Source: Oscillospiraceae bacterium
GTDB lineage: Bacteria > Bacillota > Clostridia > Oscillospirales > UBA929
Reading direction: 5' to 3'
Length of the DNA stretch: 17,231 bases
Assembly (NCBI GenBank): GCA_031271525.1
Contig: JAISVO010000154.1
Location: 1-17,231, forward strand
Every line of letters starts with the position of its first letter. Within the stretch, counting starts at the first letter, position 1. This document shows positions 6,561 through 13,642 of the stretch, one piece after another. The notes under the pieces were generated by a model. That model saw only the letters and a program-made list of their open reading frames with translations. It was not told the DNA's origin and searched no databases. Both the position numbers and the translations under genes were made by a program.

Positions 6561-7623
6561 ACTTTTTCAGCCTCCTCATGGTACGGAATGTCTGCAGCCT
6601 ATATTTCAGGCTGGCCAGCATCCACATCAGTCCGCCCGGATACTTCATGACGATTAAAATGATCAGGATCCCCATAAAGAACACGGAGAAGGTGGGGTTT
6701 TCCACGAAAAAGGGGATGCTTTTCAGGATTGCCAAATCTAGGCAGAACATGATGAACGACCCGGCGATCACCCCCGCGGGTTTCGCCGTGCCGCCGATGA
6801 TGACGGCGACCAAAATATTCATCGACAGTGCCGTGGTCCATGTGTAGGGGCTGGAGGAAGAGATGGAAGCGACGTACAGCGCGCCGGCGAGCATAGAGTA
6901 CACCGTCGCCACCACAAAGGCCAGCACACGGTATTTAAGCAAATAGATCCCCATCGCCTGAGCCAGCGACTCGCTCTGGCTCATACCAAGCATCGCCCGG
7001 CCGATGGAACTGTTGATGATGTTCAGCGTCACCGCGATAAGCAGGAAGGTGACAACCAGCACCACAAAGTACATTGTCTCGCGGCTGGTGTCAAACAGGA
7101 AGATCAGCGTGGGAAACGGCACGCCCGACAGTCCGCTGGGCCCGCCCGTAAAGGTGTTCGGCAGGACGAACATGGTGCCCATAATGCCCGAAAGAGCCAT
7201 TGTAATGATCAGCAGGTGGATGCCCTTGGCCCGGAGGGAAACCACGCCCACGACCACGCCGATGACGACCCCCGCCAGCGCTACGGCAGCCAGATAGAAG
7301 ACAAACGGCAAGTCAAAGACCTTCAGGAGGTTCCCGGCGATGAACGTGCCCAGCCCCATGAACGCGCCGGTGCCGAAGCTCATAAGGCCCGCCATCATCA
7401 GCAGTATCCCCACGCCCAGCGCGGCGACAGCTAGGATCATCGTGGTGTTGATCGCCTGACTGACAGTCAGGCTGATCAAGCCGGTGAACATGTACAAAAG
7501 CTGAACGACCACCAGCATGACCATAAGCACGATATAACCGAAGAAGGGGTGGCGCGCGACCCGCCTGAGATAATGCGGCTTACAGGCCTTCGCCAGCTCG
7601 GCGTACTCATTTTGCAGCGTCAT
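6541..7623 (-). CDS. livM: ABC importer permease LivM
   Basis: This is a membrane permease of the Liv importer, about 360 residues, with an N-terminal cytoplasmic segment and roughly nine or ten hydrophobic helices. Family landmarks include GLMSFGTGAFMGLGTF, SLRAKGIHLLIITMALSG, TGGPSGLSGVP and the cytoplasmic loop GRAMLGMSQSESLAQAMGI followed by YRVLAFVVATVYSMLAGALY, the EAA-like contact with the ATPases. The start is ambiguous. A GTG at 7632 overlaps the livH stop as GTGA but has a GAAGG site only one base away. The ATG at 7623, three codons later, has the same GAAGG 10 bases upstream, so I prefer it. The C-terminus SLKYRLQTFRTMRRLKKYGPDES is basic and lies over the livG start by 20 bases. 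It forms the translocation pore with LivH. Confidence 0.94.
   Translation of the reverse strand: MTLQNEYAELAKACKPHYLRRVARHPFFGYIVLMVMLVVVQLLYMFTGLISLTVSQAINTTMILAVAALGVGILLMMAGLMSFGTGAFMGLGTFIAGNLLKVFDLPFVFYLAAVALAGVVIGVVVGVVSLRAKGIHLLIITMALSGIMGTMFVLPNTFTGGPSGLSGVPFPTLIFLFDTSRETMYFVVLVVTFLLIAVTLNIINSSIGRAMLGMSQSESLAQAMGIYLLKYRVLAFVVATVYSMLAGALYVASISSSSPYTWTTALSMNILVAVIIGGTAKPAGVIAGSFIMFCLDLAILKSIPFFVENPTFSVFFMGILIILIVMKYPGGLMWMLASLKYRLQTFRTMRRLKKYGPDES
6571..6575 (-). promoter_or_regulatory. Ribosome binding site of livG inside livM
   Basis: GGAGG on the minus strand lies 10 bases upstream of the livG ATG at 6560 and within the last codons of livM. It fixes the distal start and so supports the translation of the whole N-terminal extension rather than an internal start near the ATPase domain. 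Confidence 0.8.
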
Positions 7624-7628
7624 TTCCG

Positions 7629-8507
7629 TCACACCTTCTTTACCGTTTTGGTCCCGAACAGCCCGGTGGGCTTAATCAGGATGAGCACCATGATGATGGC
7701 ATACAGAAGAGCGGTAGCCCACAATCCGCTGATCATACCCAGAAACACCAAGGCGATGGGGATGATGGCGGCGCCCACCGACGGACCGTAGAAGGAGTTA
7801 TACCCCCCTACGATAAACGCGAGCAGGGAATTTGCCAAGACGGTGCCCAGCATGGTTATCGACACCAAAGAAGTCTGGGAAGCGTAGAGCACCGCGGCGA
7901 GCGCCCCGCAAGCGCTGGATATTCCCCAACTCAGCGCCGTCATCAAGTCGGTGTTTACCCCCATCATCGACGCGACGACCTTGTTGGAGGCTGTGCTGCG
8001 GACGCCCAGCCCCCATTTGGTAAAGCGCAGCGCCAAGAAGATGATCCCGAGGACAGCAGCGGACAGGCCGAATACGAACAGCGCGTTCGCGCTTACATAC
8101 AGCTCCATCCCCAGAAAGGTAAAGTTGAGGTTGCCCATGTAATACCGGGGGAAGCTGAAGGGGATCAACCCGAACACCAGCGGGATGGCGGCGGTAATCA
8201 GTACGATCAGCCCGATTGTGATCATGATCCGTCCGCTGCCCCCCGCGATGTTACGGATGATGACGTTGTCGATGATATACCCCAGCACGAAGCACACCGC
8301 GACGCCGCCAAAGGTGGCTGTCCAAGCGTTAAACCCCGCGTCCCGCAGCAAGAAGGCCGCCATAAACGCGCCTACCGTCGAGGTGATGGCTTGGGCGAAG
8401 TTCGCGACGCTAACGGTCTTGAATGTGAGCGTCATGCCCATCGTCGTCAGGGCCAGCACCCCAACTTGGAACAGACTGTTCAAAACGAGCTGTAACACAT
8501 TTGCCAA
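7629..8507 (-). CDS. livH: ABC importer permease LivH
   Basis: This 292-residue membrane permease is almost entirely hydrophobic with about eight helices. The N-terminal TMGMTLTFKTVSVANFAQA corresponds to the conserved first helices of LivH, where many members read G-I-NFAHG. The loop TKWGLGVRSTASNKVVASMMGVNTDLM is the EAA-like loop that docks on LivG/LivF. The C-terminal LIKPTGLFGTKTVKKV is standard. The start is a TTG at 8507 (TTGGCAAATGTG), supported by AAGGAGG 8 bases upstream and by the absence of a better ATG. It is the first of the five transporter genes, 41 bases after the esterase, so transporter and esterase are probably co-transcribed. Confidence 0.94.
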   Translation of the reverse strand: MANVLQLVLNSLFQVGVLALTTMGMTLTFKTVSVANFAQAITSTVGAFMAAFLLRDAGFNAWTATFGGVAVCFVLGYIIDNVIIRNIAGGSGRIMITIGLIVLITAAIPLVFGLIPFSFPRYYMGNLNFTFLGMELYVSANALFVFGLSAAVLGIIFLALRFTKWGLGVRSTASNKVVASMMGVNTDLMTALSWGISSACGALAAVLYASQTSLVSITMLGTVLANSLLAFIVGGYNSFYGPSVGAAIIPIALVFLGMISGLWATALLYAIIMVLILIKPTGLFGTKTVKKV

Positions 8508-8515
8508 GATGAATT

Positions 8516-8522
8516 CCTCCTT
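8516..8522 (-). promoter_or_regulatory. Strong ribosome binding site deciding the TTG start of livH
   Basis: AAGGAGG on the minus strand lies 8 bases before the TTG at 8507. It is the best match to the anti-Shine-Dalgarno sequence in this gap and justifies the non-ATG start. Confidence 0.75.
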
Positions 8523-8548
8523 CGCTTATTGATAACGAACATGGGGAG

Positions 8549-9931
8549 TCAGGCGACGGGGAACGGACGGCTGCTGTTTTGCACGGCCCTCTCGAGTTTA
8601 TCGGCGGGGGGTTCGATCATAGCCGCCTCATCGTCGCCGAAGCGGAGGAACTGAGCGCTCTCCTGTGTCAGGCTTGTCCACTCCGCAAGCTTTCCGCCGC
8701 CGGTACCGGGGTTGCCGGTCCTGATAAACTCGGCGAAATAATCGAGCATGTTCTCAGATATGCGGTAATCGGTTTTGGTAAAGGGGCGCCAGCAGTTGTC
8801 CAACGCCCCAAAGGCATACCATAGGTCGCAGGCGTGGAACGCGCCGGCGTTGTCCCCCGGCAGCTGCCGATCCATGTAGTAGCCATATACGGGGCTGCGC
8901 CCCGCGGCATTTTGCAGTAACGCCCATTCGACCGCCTTGGTATACAGGGTGAAGGGCCACATATCCTCGCTGGACAGACCGATGACACAGGGGACGTCAT
9001 TGATCGCGCCGTCGGCCAGCAGCTTCTGCACGGATGCGGGAATGACATCGCCGTCCACGAGGGGTTTCGCGCAATTGTTCAGGAAACTGACATCCTCCGC
9101 AGCAGCCGCGCCCCAAGCGGCGTACAGCTCCTGCGCCGGGATTTCCTTCAGCTGGCCGATGGTATCGGCGCCGTATTTCTGTTTGACCAGCGCCCACGTC
9201 GCTTCGGAAAAACCGCTCCACGCGGGAATCCCCAATTGCGTCAGGTTCCCGCCCCCGCTCATCAGAACCGCCCCGGTCATCAGACCCTTCGCGTGGGGGG
9301 AGTAGAGGAAGCATTGGAGACTCAGCGCGCCCGCGCTCTCGCCGATCCCCGTCACGCAGTCCGGATTTCCGCCGAAGGCCGCGATGTTTTGCCGAACCCA
9401 CCGGAAGGCCGCGATTTGGTCGCGGAGCATGAGGTTTGCCGGGTACCCCGGCTCATACGCGCTGCCGAAAGCATTGAGCCGATAGTTTACGCTGACCAGA
9501 ACGATTCCCCGCCGGCAGTATTCCTGACCAAGGATATAGGACGCGCTGTTCCCGCCGCTGACGAAGGACCCTCCATGGACAAACACCGCCACGGGCGCGT
9601 TCTCCGCACCCTCCGGCGCCCAGATGTTAAGGTTCAGGCAGTCCTCGCCGTACCGGATGACCGGCTTCTCCGTCGCCTGATCGTAGTAGAACTTTGAGAA
9701 AGGGGACTCAAAGCCCTCGAAGAAGGCGTTATACTGGCAGCACCACGGTCCGTTCTTCGTCGCGTCGTACTCCCCCGCCCACTGCGTGACGAGCGCCGGT
9801 TCCTCAAAGCGGCCCGCGGCGGCGTAACGGATGCCCTTGAAGATCAGCACCCCGTCCTTCCGCATCCCCTTCACCCGCCCGCAGGGCGTTTCAACCGCAA
9901 CATAACCGGACGGTTTATCTTTGAATTTCAT
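8549..9931 (-). CDS. Type-B carboxylesterase (para-nitrobenzyl esterase / cholinesterase-like family)
   Basis: This 460-residue serine esterase has the alpha/beta-hydrolase fold. The family signature EDCLNLNIWAPE and the oxyanion-hole strand VFVHGGSF are present. The nucleophile elbow is GESAG with Ser199, and the likely catalytic His366 is in GAFHACDLWYAFG. The acid is probably Glu322 or Asp323 in LSSEDMWPF. There is no signal peptide, so it acts in the cytoplasm, unlike secreted family members; at 460 residues it is at the short end of the family. I chose the ATG at 9931, with GGGGAGGG about 8 bases upstream; a TTG two codons earlier is possible. It lies directly upstream of the liv importer, which suggests it hydrolyses an imported ester (or amide). 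The actual substrate is not readable from sequence. Confidence 0.93.
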   Translation of the reverse strand: MKFKDKPSGYVAVETPCGRVKGMRKDGVLIFKGIRYAAAGRFEEPALVTQWAGEYDATKNGPWCCQYNAFFEGFESPFSKFYYDQATEKPVIRYGEDCLNLNIWAPEGAENAPVAVFVHGGSFVSGGNSASYILGQEYCRRGIVLVSVNYRLNAFGSAYEPGYPANLMLRDQIAAFRWVRQNIAAFGGNPDCVTGIGESAGALSLQCFLYSPHAKGLMTGAVLMSGGGNLTQLGIPAWSGFSEATWALVKQKYGADTIGQLKEIPAQELYAAWGAAAAEDVSFLNNCAKPLVDGDVIPASVQKLLADGAINDVPCVIGLSSEDMWPFTLYTKAVEWALLQNAAGRSPVYGYYMDRQLPGDNAGAFHACDLWYAFGALDNCWRPFTKTDYRISENMLDYFAEFIRTGNPGTGGGKLAEWTSLTQESAQFLRFGDDEAAMIEPPADKLERAVQNSSRPFPVA

Positions 9932-9951
9932 CAGCAATCCCTCCCCTTCTG

Positions 9952-9968
9952 AAAACCGCCGAGGCGGT
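9952..9968 (-). terminator. Short GC-rich hairpin followed by TTTT: possible weak terminator or attenuator
   Basis: Just after the regulator stop codon the minus strand reads ACCGCCTCGGCGGT, a perfect 14-base palindrome (9955-9968), whose last base runs into TTTT then C. The stem is five to six pairs with a tight loop and the U run is only four, so termination would be partial. It would lower read-through from the regulator gene into the esterase and transporter genes. Confidence 0.4.
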
Positions 9969-9970
9969 CG

Positions 9971-11383
9971 TCATATCCCATATTTCTTTTTGCGCCGCAT
10001 GACTGACGATTGGCTGGTGCGTAAGGCCTTTGCCGCGGCATAGGAGCTTTTGTGGGTCCGCAGGGCACGCTCGACATAACGGCGCTCGCACTCGGCGAGG
10101 TACGCCTCCAATGACACCTCCCGCTCAATCAGGTTTTCCAAGTCGGGAACCGGGTTCTGGGTGTAGGCCGCCTTCTCGGTGGGAGCCGCGATCGCCGCGA
10201 TGTCCCGGATCTCTATGGTGTCCTCATAGCTCATCACGACAGAGCGCTCGACGAAATTCTTCAGTTCCCGCACGTTGCCCGGCCAGTCGTATTCCTCGAT
10301 CTTCTGCAGGGTCAGCGGTGAGAAAGACTTGTTCTTGTTGTTCTTGGTGCAGTAATGCGACAGAAAATGGAAGGTCAGCGGCAGAATATCCTGCCTCCGG
10401 TATCGCAGCGGCGGGATGATGATGGGGATGACATTCAGGCGGTAGTATAGGTCCGCCCGGAACTTCTTTTGGTTCACCAGATCCTCCAGCCGCTCATTGG
10501 TCGCCGTCAGCAGCCGGAAGTCCACCAGACGCGGCTTGGTCGAGCCGATACGCAGAATGGACTTGGTCTCTATCGCTCGCAGCAGCTTGCCCTGAAGGCT
10601 GAGGGGCAGGGAATTGATCTCGTCTAAAAACAACGTACCCTTCTCGGCGGTTTCAAACAACCCGGGTTTCCCGGTGGCGGAAGCGCCGGTGAACGCGCCC
10701 TTTTCGTAACCGAACAGCTCCGCTTCCAGCAGTGTTTCGGGCAGCGAGGCGCAGTTGATGACCACAAGCGGATGCTCCCGCCGGGCGCTTCGCTGATGGA
10801 TGTATTGCGCGATGACTTCTTTACCCGTCCCCGATTCCCCGGAAACCAGAACGGTGGATTCGGCTTGGGCGATGTTGGACGCCAGCTTTAGGATTTCGGC
10901 CATCGCCTCACTCTCGGCAATAATCGAACCGTCCTCCGGGAGCGCGGTTTTGTCGTTGCGGGCGGAGAACCCGGAGACCACGCTGCTGACGCTGGCTTCC
11001 TTGTAATCCTCGTTGATCTGCTCCAAACGCCGGGTGATGACCACGACATTCTTTACATGTCCCATGTCGTCGAACAGCGGCGTCTGCACCACCAAGGTGC
11101 GGTAGTTCCCCCGCCCCCGGTACAGCGTGTCGTACACATCCTGAAAGGACACCACCCGCCGCTTCTCGGCGTAGACGATGTCCGCCAGACACACGTCGAT
11201 CTGCCCTGTTTTTAAGAAGTCGTGCACGTTATACGCCAGCAGCTCCGCGCGGGACATGCCCAGCATTTTCACATAGGCGCTGTTGACAAACAAGTAGTTC
11301 CCTTTGTCATCCAGCACATACACGGCGTCCTGAATATTGTCCAGAATACTCTCGTACAGTCGCAGAAGGTCGATCCCAACCAC
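9971..11383 (-). CDS. Sigma-54-dependent transcriptional activator, PAS + AAA+ + Fis/TyrR-type HTH
   Basis: This 470-residue enhancer-binding protein activates sigma-54 RNA polymerase by ATP hydrolysis. A PAS sensor domain covers about residues 8-120 (VYVLDDKGNYLFVNSAYVKMLG). The AAA+ domain has Walker A GESGTGKE at 182-189, the sigma-54 contact loop GAFTGA at 229-234, Walker B GTLFLDE at 249-255, an arginine-finger region RADLYYRLNV at 309-318 and WPGNVREL at 367-374. The C-terminal helix-turn-helix (about 430-470) ends in SSVMRRKKKYGI, TyrR/RocR-like. There is no receiver domain, so it is likely controlled by a ligand sensed through PAS rather than by phosphorylation. The first possible start is a GTG at 11383 without a recognisable ribosome binding site. 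It lies between thiolase and esterase genes and is the obvious regulator of this island, acting with the RpoN encoded nearby. Confidence 0.95.
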   Translation of the reverse strand: MVGIDLLRLYESILDNIQDAVYVLDDKGNYLFVNSAYVKMLGMSRAELLAYNVHDFLKTGQIDVCLADIVYAEKRRVVSFQDVYDTLYRGRGNYRTLVVQTPLFDDMGHVKNVVVITRRLEQINEDYKEASVSSVVSGFSARNDKTALPEDGSIIAESEAMAEILKLASNIAQAESTVLVSGESGTGKEVIAQYIHQRSARREHPLVVINCASLPETLLEAELFGYEKGAFTGASATGKPGLFETAEKGTLFLDEINSLPLSLQGKLLRAIETKSILRIGSTKPRLVDFRLLTATNERLEDLVNQKKFRADLYYRLNVIPIIIPPLRYRRQDILPLTFHFLSHYCTKNNKNKSFSPLTLQKIEEYDWPGNVRELKNFVERSVVMSYEDTIEIRDIAAIAAPTEKAAYTQNPVPDLENLIEREVSLEAYLAECERRYVERALRTHKSSYAAAKALRTSQSSVMRRKKKYGI

Positions 11384-11399
11384 CCCGTTTGTTTATGGT

Positions 11400-11428
11400 A
11401 ATATAGTTACAAAATGTTACTGTTCCAC
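11400..11428 (-). promoter_or_regulatory. Weak candidate promoter for the PAS-AAA+ regulator
   Basis: On the minus strand TATATT (11400-11405) is preceded by a 17-base spacer and GTGGAA (11423-11428), a poor -35. The start point would lie only about 10 bases before the GTG start, so the message would be almost leaderless, which agrees with the missing ribosome binding site. This is a low-confidence assignment. Confidence 0.25.
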
Positions 11429-11453
11429 CACTATTCTACCATACATGCCTGTA
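11406..11453. promoter_or_regulatory. Two small dyads upstream of the regulator gene (possible operator sites)
   Basis: GTTACAAAATGTTAC at 11406-11420 is an imperfect palindrome: GT/AC and ACA/TGT pair around AAA, with one mismatch per arm. TACATGCCTGTA at 11442-11453 is a perfect 4-bp-arm dyad around TGCC. Both share an ACA...TGT core and lie in the only non-coding stretch between thiolase and regulator. They resemble the general form of TyrR-like boxes, matching the TyrR-type helix-turn-helix of the adjacent regulator. Autoregulation is an inference. Confidence 0.3.
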
Positions 11454-11481
11454 AATGAACACCGTAAAGAGGGAAATCCAT

Positions 11482-12687
11482 CTATTGACAGTTTTTTAGC
11501 GCCACGGCGGTGCCCATACCGCCGCCGATACAGAGGGAGGCAAGACCGTACCGGGCTTTCTTCGAGGCCATAATATGCGCCAGCGTCACGAGAATCCGTG
11601 CGCCGGAGGCCCCGACGGGGTGACCGAGGGCGATAGCCCCGCCATGTATATTCGTTTTTGCAAGCAGATCGGTCTGCGGGACGCCGTGCTCCTCCGACAG
11701 CAGCCGTGCCACACCGAGCGACTGCACCGCGAACGCCTCGTTCAACTCCAGCGCGTCTATCTCCCCGAGACGCAGCCCCGCAGCGTTCAGCGCGGCCCGT
11801 ACCGCCGGAACGGGGCCCAGTCCCATAAACGCGGGATCCACGCCGCCCTGCCCCATGCCGGCAATCTCCGCCATCGGCGTCAGCCCGTACTTGTCCAGCG
11901 CTTCCTCCGACACAACCAGCACAAAGGCGGCGCCGTCATTGATGCCGGAGGCGTTGCCCGCCGTGACCGTACCCTCTCTTTGGAACGCCGGCCGCAGACC
12001 GGCAAGCTTATCCGGCGAGGTTTTACGGTTCGGGTACTCGTCAGTGTCAAAGGTAACGGTTTCCCTCTTCACAACCCGGGTGACCGGGACGATCTCCCGG
12101 GTAAAGCAACCCCCGTCCACCGCCTCGATCGCCTTCCGCTGGGATGCCCACGCGAACTCGTCCTGTTCCTCACGGCTGATGCCGTATTTCGCCGCGATGT
12201 TCTCCGCCGTGACGCCCATATGGATGTTTTGGAACGCGTCGGTCAGCGCGTCGAAGACCGTGTGGTCCAGAATTTCCTTCGTTCCCATGCGAAGCCCCTG
12301 CCGCGCGCCGGGGATAAGGTAGGGAGCCATGCTCATGTTCTCCATTCCGCCCGCGATGTAGACGTTGCCAAGACCCGCCCCGACGTACGCGGCGGCATTC
12401 ATGACCGCCTTCATGCCGCTGCCGCAGACGTTGTTTATGCTGTGGGCCGGTACGGTGTCCGGTAAGCCCGCGCCGATCGAAACCTGCCGCGCGGGTCCCT
12501 GCCCCAGACCGCCGGACAGGACGTTGCCGACGATCACCTCGTCCACGGCGTCAGCGGGGATGTTGGTTTCGGCCAGAATGGCTTTGACGACTTCGGCAGA
12601 GAATTTGGCGGGGTGAACCTCCGACAGCGCCCCGTTGAAGCTTCCGATCGCTGTCCGCTTGGCCGATACGATAAATGCCTTTTTCAC
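11482..12687 (-). CDS. Thiolase (acetyl-CoA C-acetyltransferase family)
   Basis: This 401-residue thiolase either condenses two acetyl-CoA or cleaves acetoacetyl-CoA/3-ketoacyl-CoA. All catalytic residues are present: acyl-accepting Cys88 in NNVCGSGMKA, His356 in GGAIALGHPVGASGARI and the proton-relay Cys386 in SLCIGGGMG. Length and motif spacing match biosynthetic-type (acetoacetyl-CoA) thiolases. The start is a GTG at 12687 with AAGGAGG 8 bases upstream. It lies 36 bases after the alpha/beta hydrolase gene. In this context it probably splits acetoacetyl-CoA derived from the acetoacetate made by BKACE, or a 3-ketoacyl-CoA made by beta-oxidation of the released acyl-CoA; a CoA-transferase for acetoacetate is not in the window. 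Chain-length preference cannot be told. Confidence 0.94.
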   Translation of the reverse strand: MKKAFIVSAKRTAIGSFNGALSEVHPAKFSAEVVKAILAETNIPADAVDEVIVGNVLSGGLGQGPARQVSIGAGLPDTVPAHSINNVCGSGMKAVMNAAAYVGAGLGNVYIAGGMENMSMAPYLIPGARQGLRMGTKEILDHTVFDALTDAFQNIHMGVTAENIAAKYGISREEQDEFAWASQRKAIEAVDGGCFTREIVPVTRVVKRETVTFDTDEYPNRKTSPDKLAGLRPAFQREGTVTAGNASGINDGAAFVLVVSEEALDKYGLTPMAEIAGMGQGGVDPAFMGLGPVPAVRAALNAAGLRLGEIDALELNEAFAVQSLGVARLLSEEHGVPQTDLLAKTNIHGGAIALGHPVGASGARILVTLAHIMASKKARYGLASLCIGGGMGTAVALKNCQ

Positions 12688-12723
12688 TGTGAAATCCTCC
12701 TTATTTATGGCGCTGTAAAAGAG

Positions 12724-13530
12724 TTAAGAGACAAACTCCCGGATTGCCTTGAAGAAGATATCCGGCCGTTCGTACATGACCAAATGGCCGCTGTTTTCCA
12801 CAATCACCAGTTTCCCGTCCGGGAGTCTGCGGGCGACCTCCTCATGGCAGGCCGTGGGGTAGATATCGTTGTCCCCGGCGATGACCAGCGCGGGGCAGTT
12901 AACCATATCCAGCACAGGCCAGAAGTCATGCTCGAACATCGCGAGAAGCAAACGCATGATCTGACCGTGCTTGAAATCCAACGAGATACGGAGAGCGGTG
13001 GCGCGTACGGCAGCCTCCACCTCCGCGCTCATACCTTCCCGCAGGTCGCGCAGGACATATTCCTCCATGCTGCGGTTAGCGGTTACCAGCATGTCCAACG
13101 CTGTCTGCGCCGGAGTGTCGCCGTGCAGGCCAAGCTTGTAACGCTCGTCGGTGACAAGCTTCGGCGACATGACGGAAAAGACGACCTTTTCAAAGTCCCC
13201 CGTACCGTACAGTTCGATATACCGCCACAGGACATGGGTACCCATCGAATAGCCGATCGGGATGACCGGGGCCAAACCCAAGGTGTCCACGAGCGTTTTC
13301 ATATCCCGAGCCAAGTGGGTAATGGTGTATCCGTCCTCCGGCGCGTCCGATTGCCCATGCGCCCGATGGTCGAAGACCACTACGCGGAAGTCCTTCAGCA
13401 AATCGGCCGAAACCGCCGTAAAACTCTCGCCGCTGCCGAAGTACCCGTGAACAAACAGAATCGTTTTCGCGCCCTCCCCATAACTTTCATAATGGATTCC
13501 TACGCCCTCCGGCGTGGTGAGGATAGCCAT
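12724..13530 (-). CDS. Alpha/beta-fold hydrolase
   Basis: This 268-residue cytoplasmic hydrolase resembles the carboxylesterase/lactonase/haloperoxidase-like branch of the fold. The oxyanion segment is LFVHGYFGSGES, and DHRAHGQSD follows. The nucleophile is Ser95 in GYSMG. The acid is probably Asp222 in AGDNDIYPT and the base His249 in NSGHLVMYERPD. The start is the ATG at 13530 (MAILTTPEGVG), with GAGGG about 7 bases upstream. The frame stays open for almost 200 codons further upstream, but that part is antisense to rpoN and to the rpoN promoter. It is divergent from rpoN and probably co-transcribed with the thiolase. Candidate roles are ester, lactone or thioester hydrolysis in the same pathway as the type-B esterase. 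I could not identify a convincing minus-strand promoter in the 112 bases before it. Confidence 0.88.
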   Translation of the reverse strand: MAILTTPEGVGIHYESYGEGAKTILFVHGYFGSGESFTAVSADLLKDFRVVVFDHRAHGQSDAPEDGYTITHLARDMKTLVDTLGLAPVIPIGYSMGTHVLWRYIELYGTGDFEKVVFSVMSPKLVTDERYKLGLHGDTPAQTALDMLVTANRSMEEYVLRDLREGMSAEVEAAVRATALRISLDFKHGQIMRLLLAMFEHDFWPVLDMVNCPALVIAGDNDIYPTACHEEVARRLPDGKLVIVENSGHLVMYERPDIFFKAIREFVS

Positions 13531-13555
13531 GCTGAATCCCTCATTCCTTACTTTA

Positions 13556-13584
13556 TTGACATATGCCGACACAAAGGATATACT
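13556..13584 (+). promoter_or_regulatory. Near-consensus sigma-A/sigma-70 promoter of rpoN
   Basis: TTGACA (13556-13561), a 17-base spacer and TATACT (13579-13584) give a -35 that matches consensus exactly and a -10 that matches at five of six positions. The expected start point is near 13591, leaving a leader of about 50 bases before the rpoN ATG. rpoN is therefore probably transcribed by the housekeeping polymerase. Confidence 0.75.
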
Positions 13585-13626
13585 AACCTTGACCGTTGCT
13601 TCAGAGTTATTCAACACCCTTTGTGT
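13569..13626. repeat. 9-bp perfect inverted repeat spanning the rpoN promoter
   Basis: ACACAAAGG at 13569-13577 lies in the spacer between -35 and -10. Its exact inverse complement CCTTTGTGT lies at 13618-13626, just before the rpoN ribosome binding site. The arms are 40 bases apart. The left arm is upstream of the expected transcript start, so the pair could act only at DNA level, for example as two half-sites of a looping repressor. It could also be chance. Confidence 0.4.
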
Positions 13627-13642
13627 TACGGAGGCGAAGTAC

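Noticed and set aside
13514..13642. In-frame upstream extension of rpoN (43 codons)
   Set aside because: Sigma-54 similarity begins at the ATG at 13643, which has GGAGG 8 bases upstream, and the extension contains the promoter.
13531..13642. Possible sigma-54 (-24/-12) promoter for the hydrolase/thiolase genes
   Set aside because: No GG-N10-GC pair close to TGGCAC-N5-TTGC is present on the minus strand of this gap; the same holds for the gap before the regulator.
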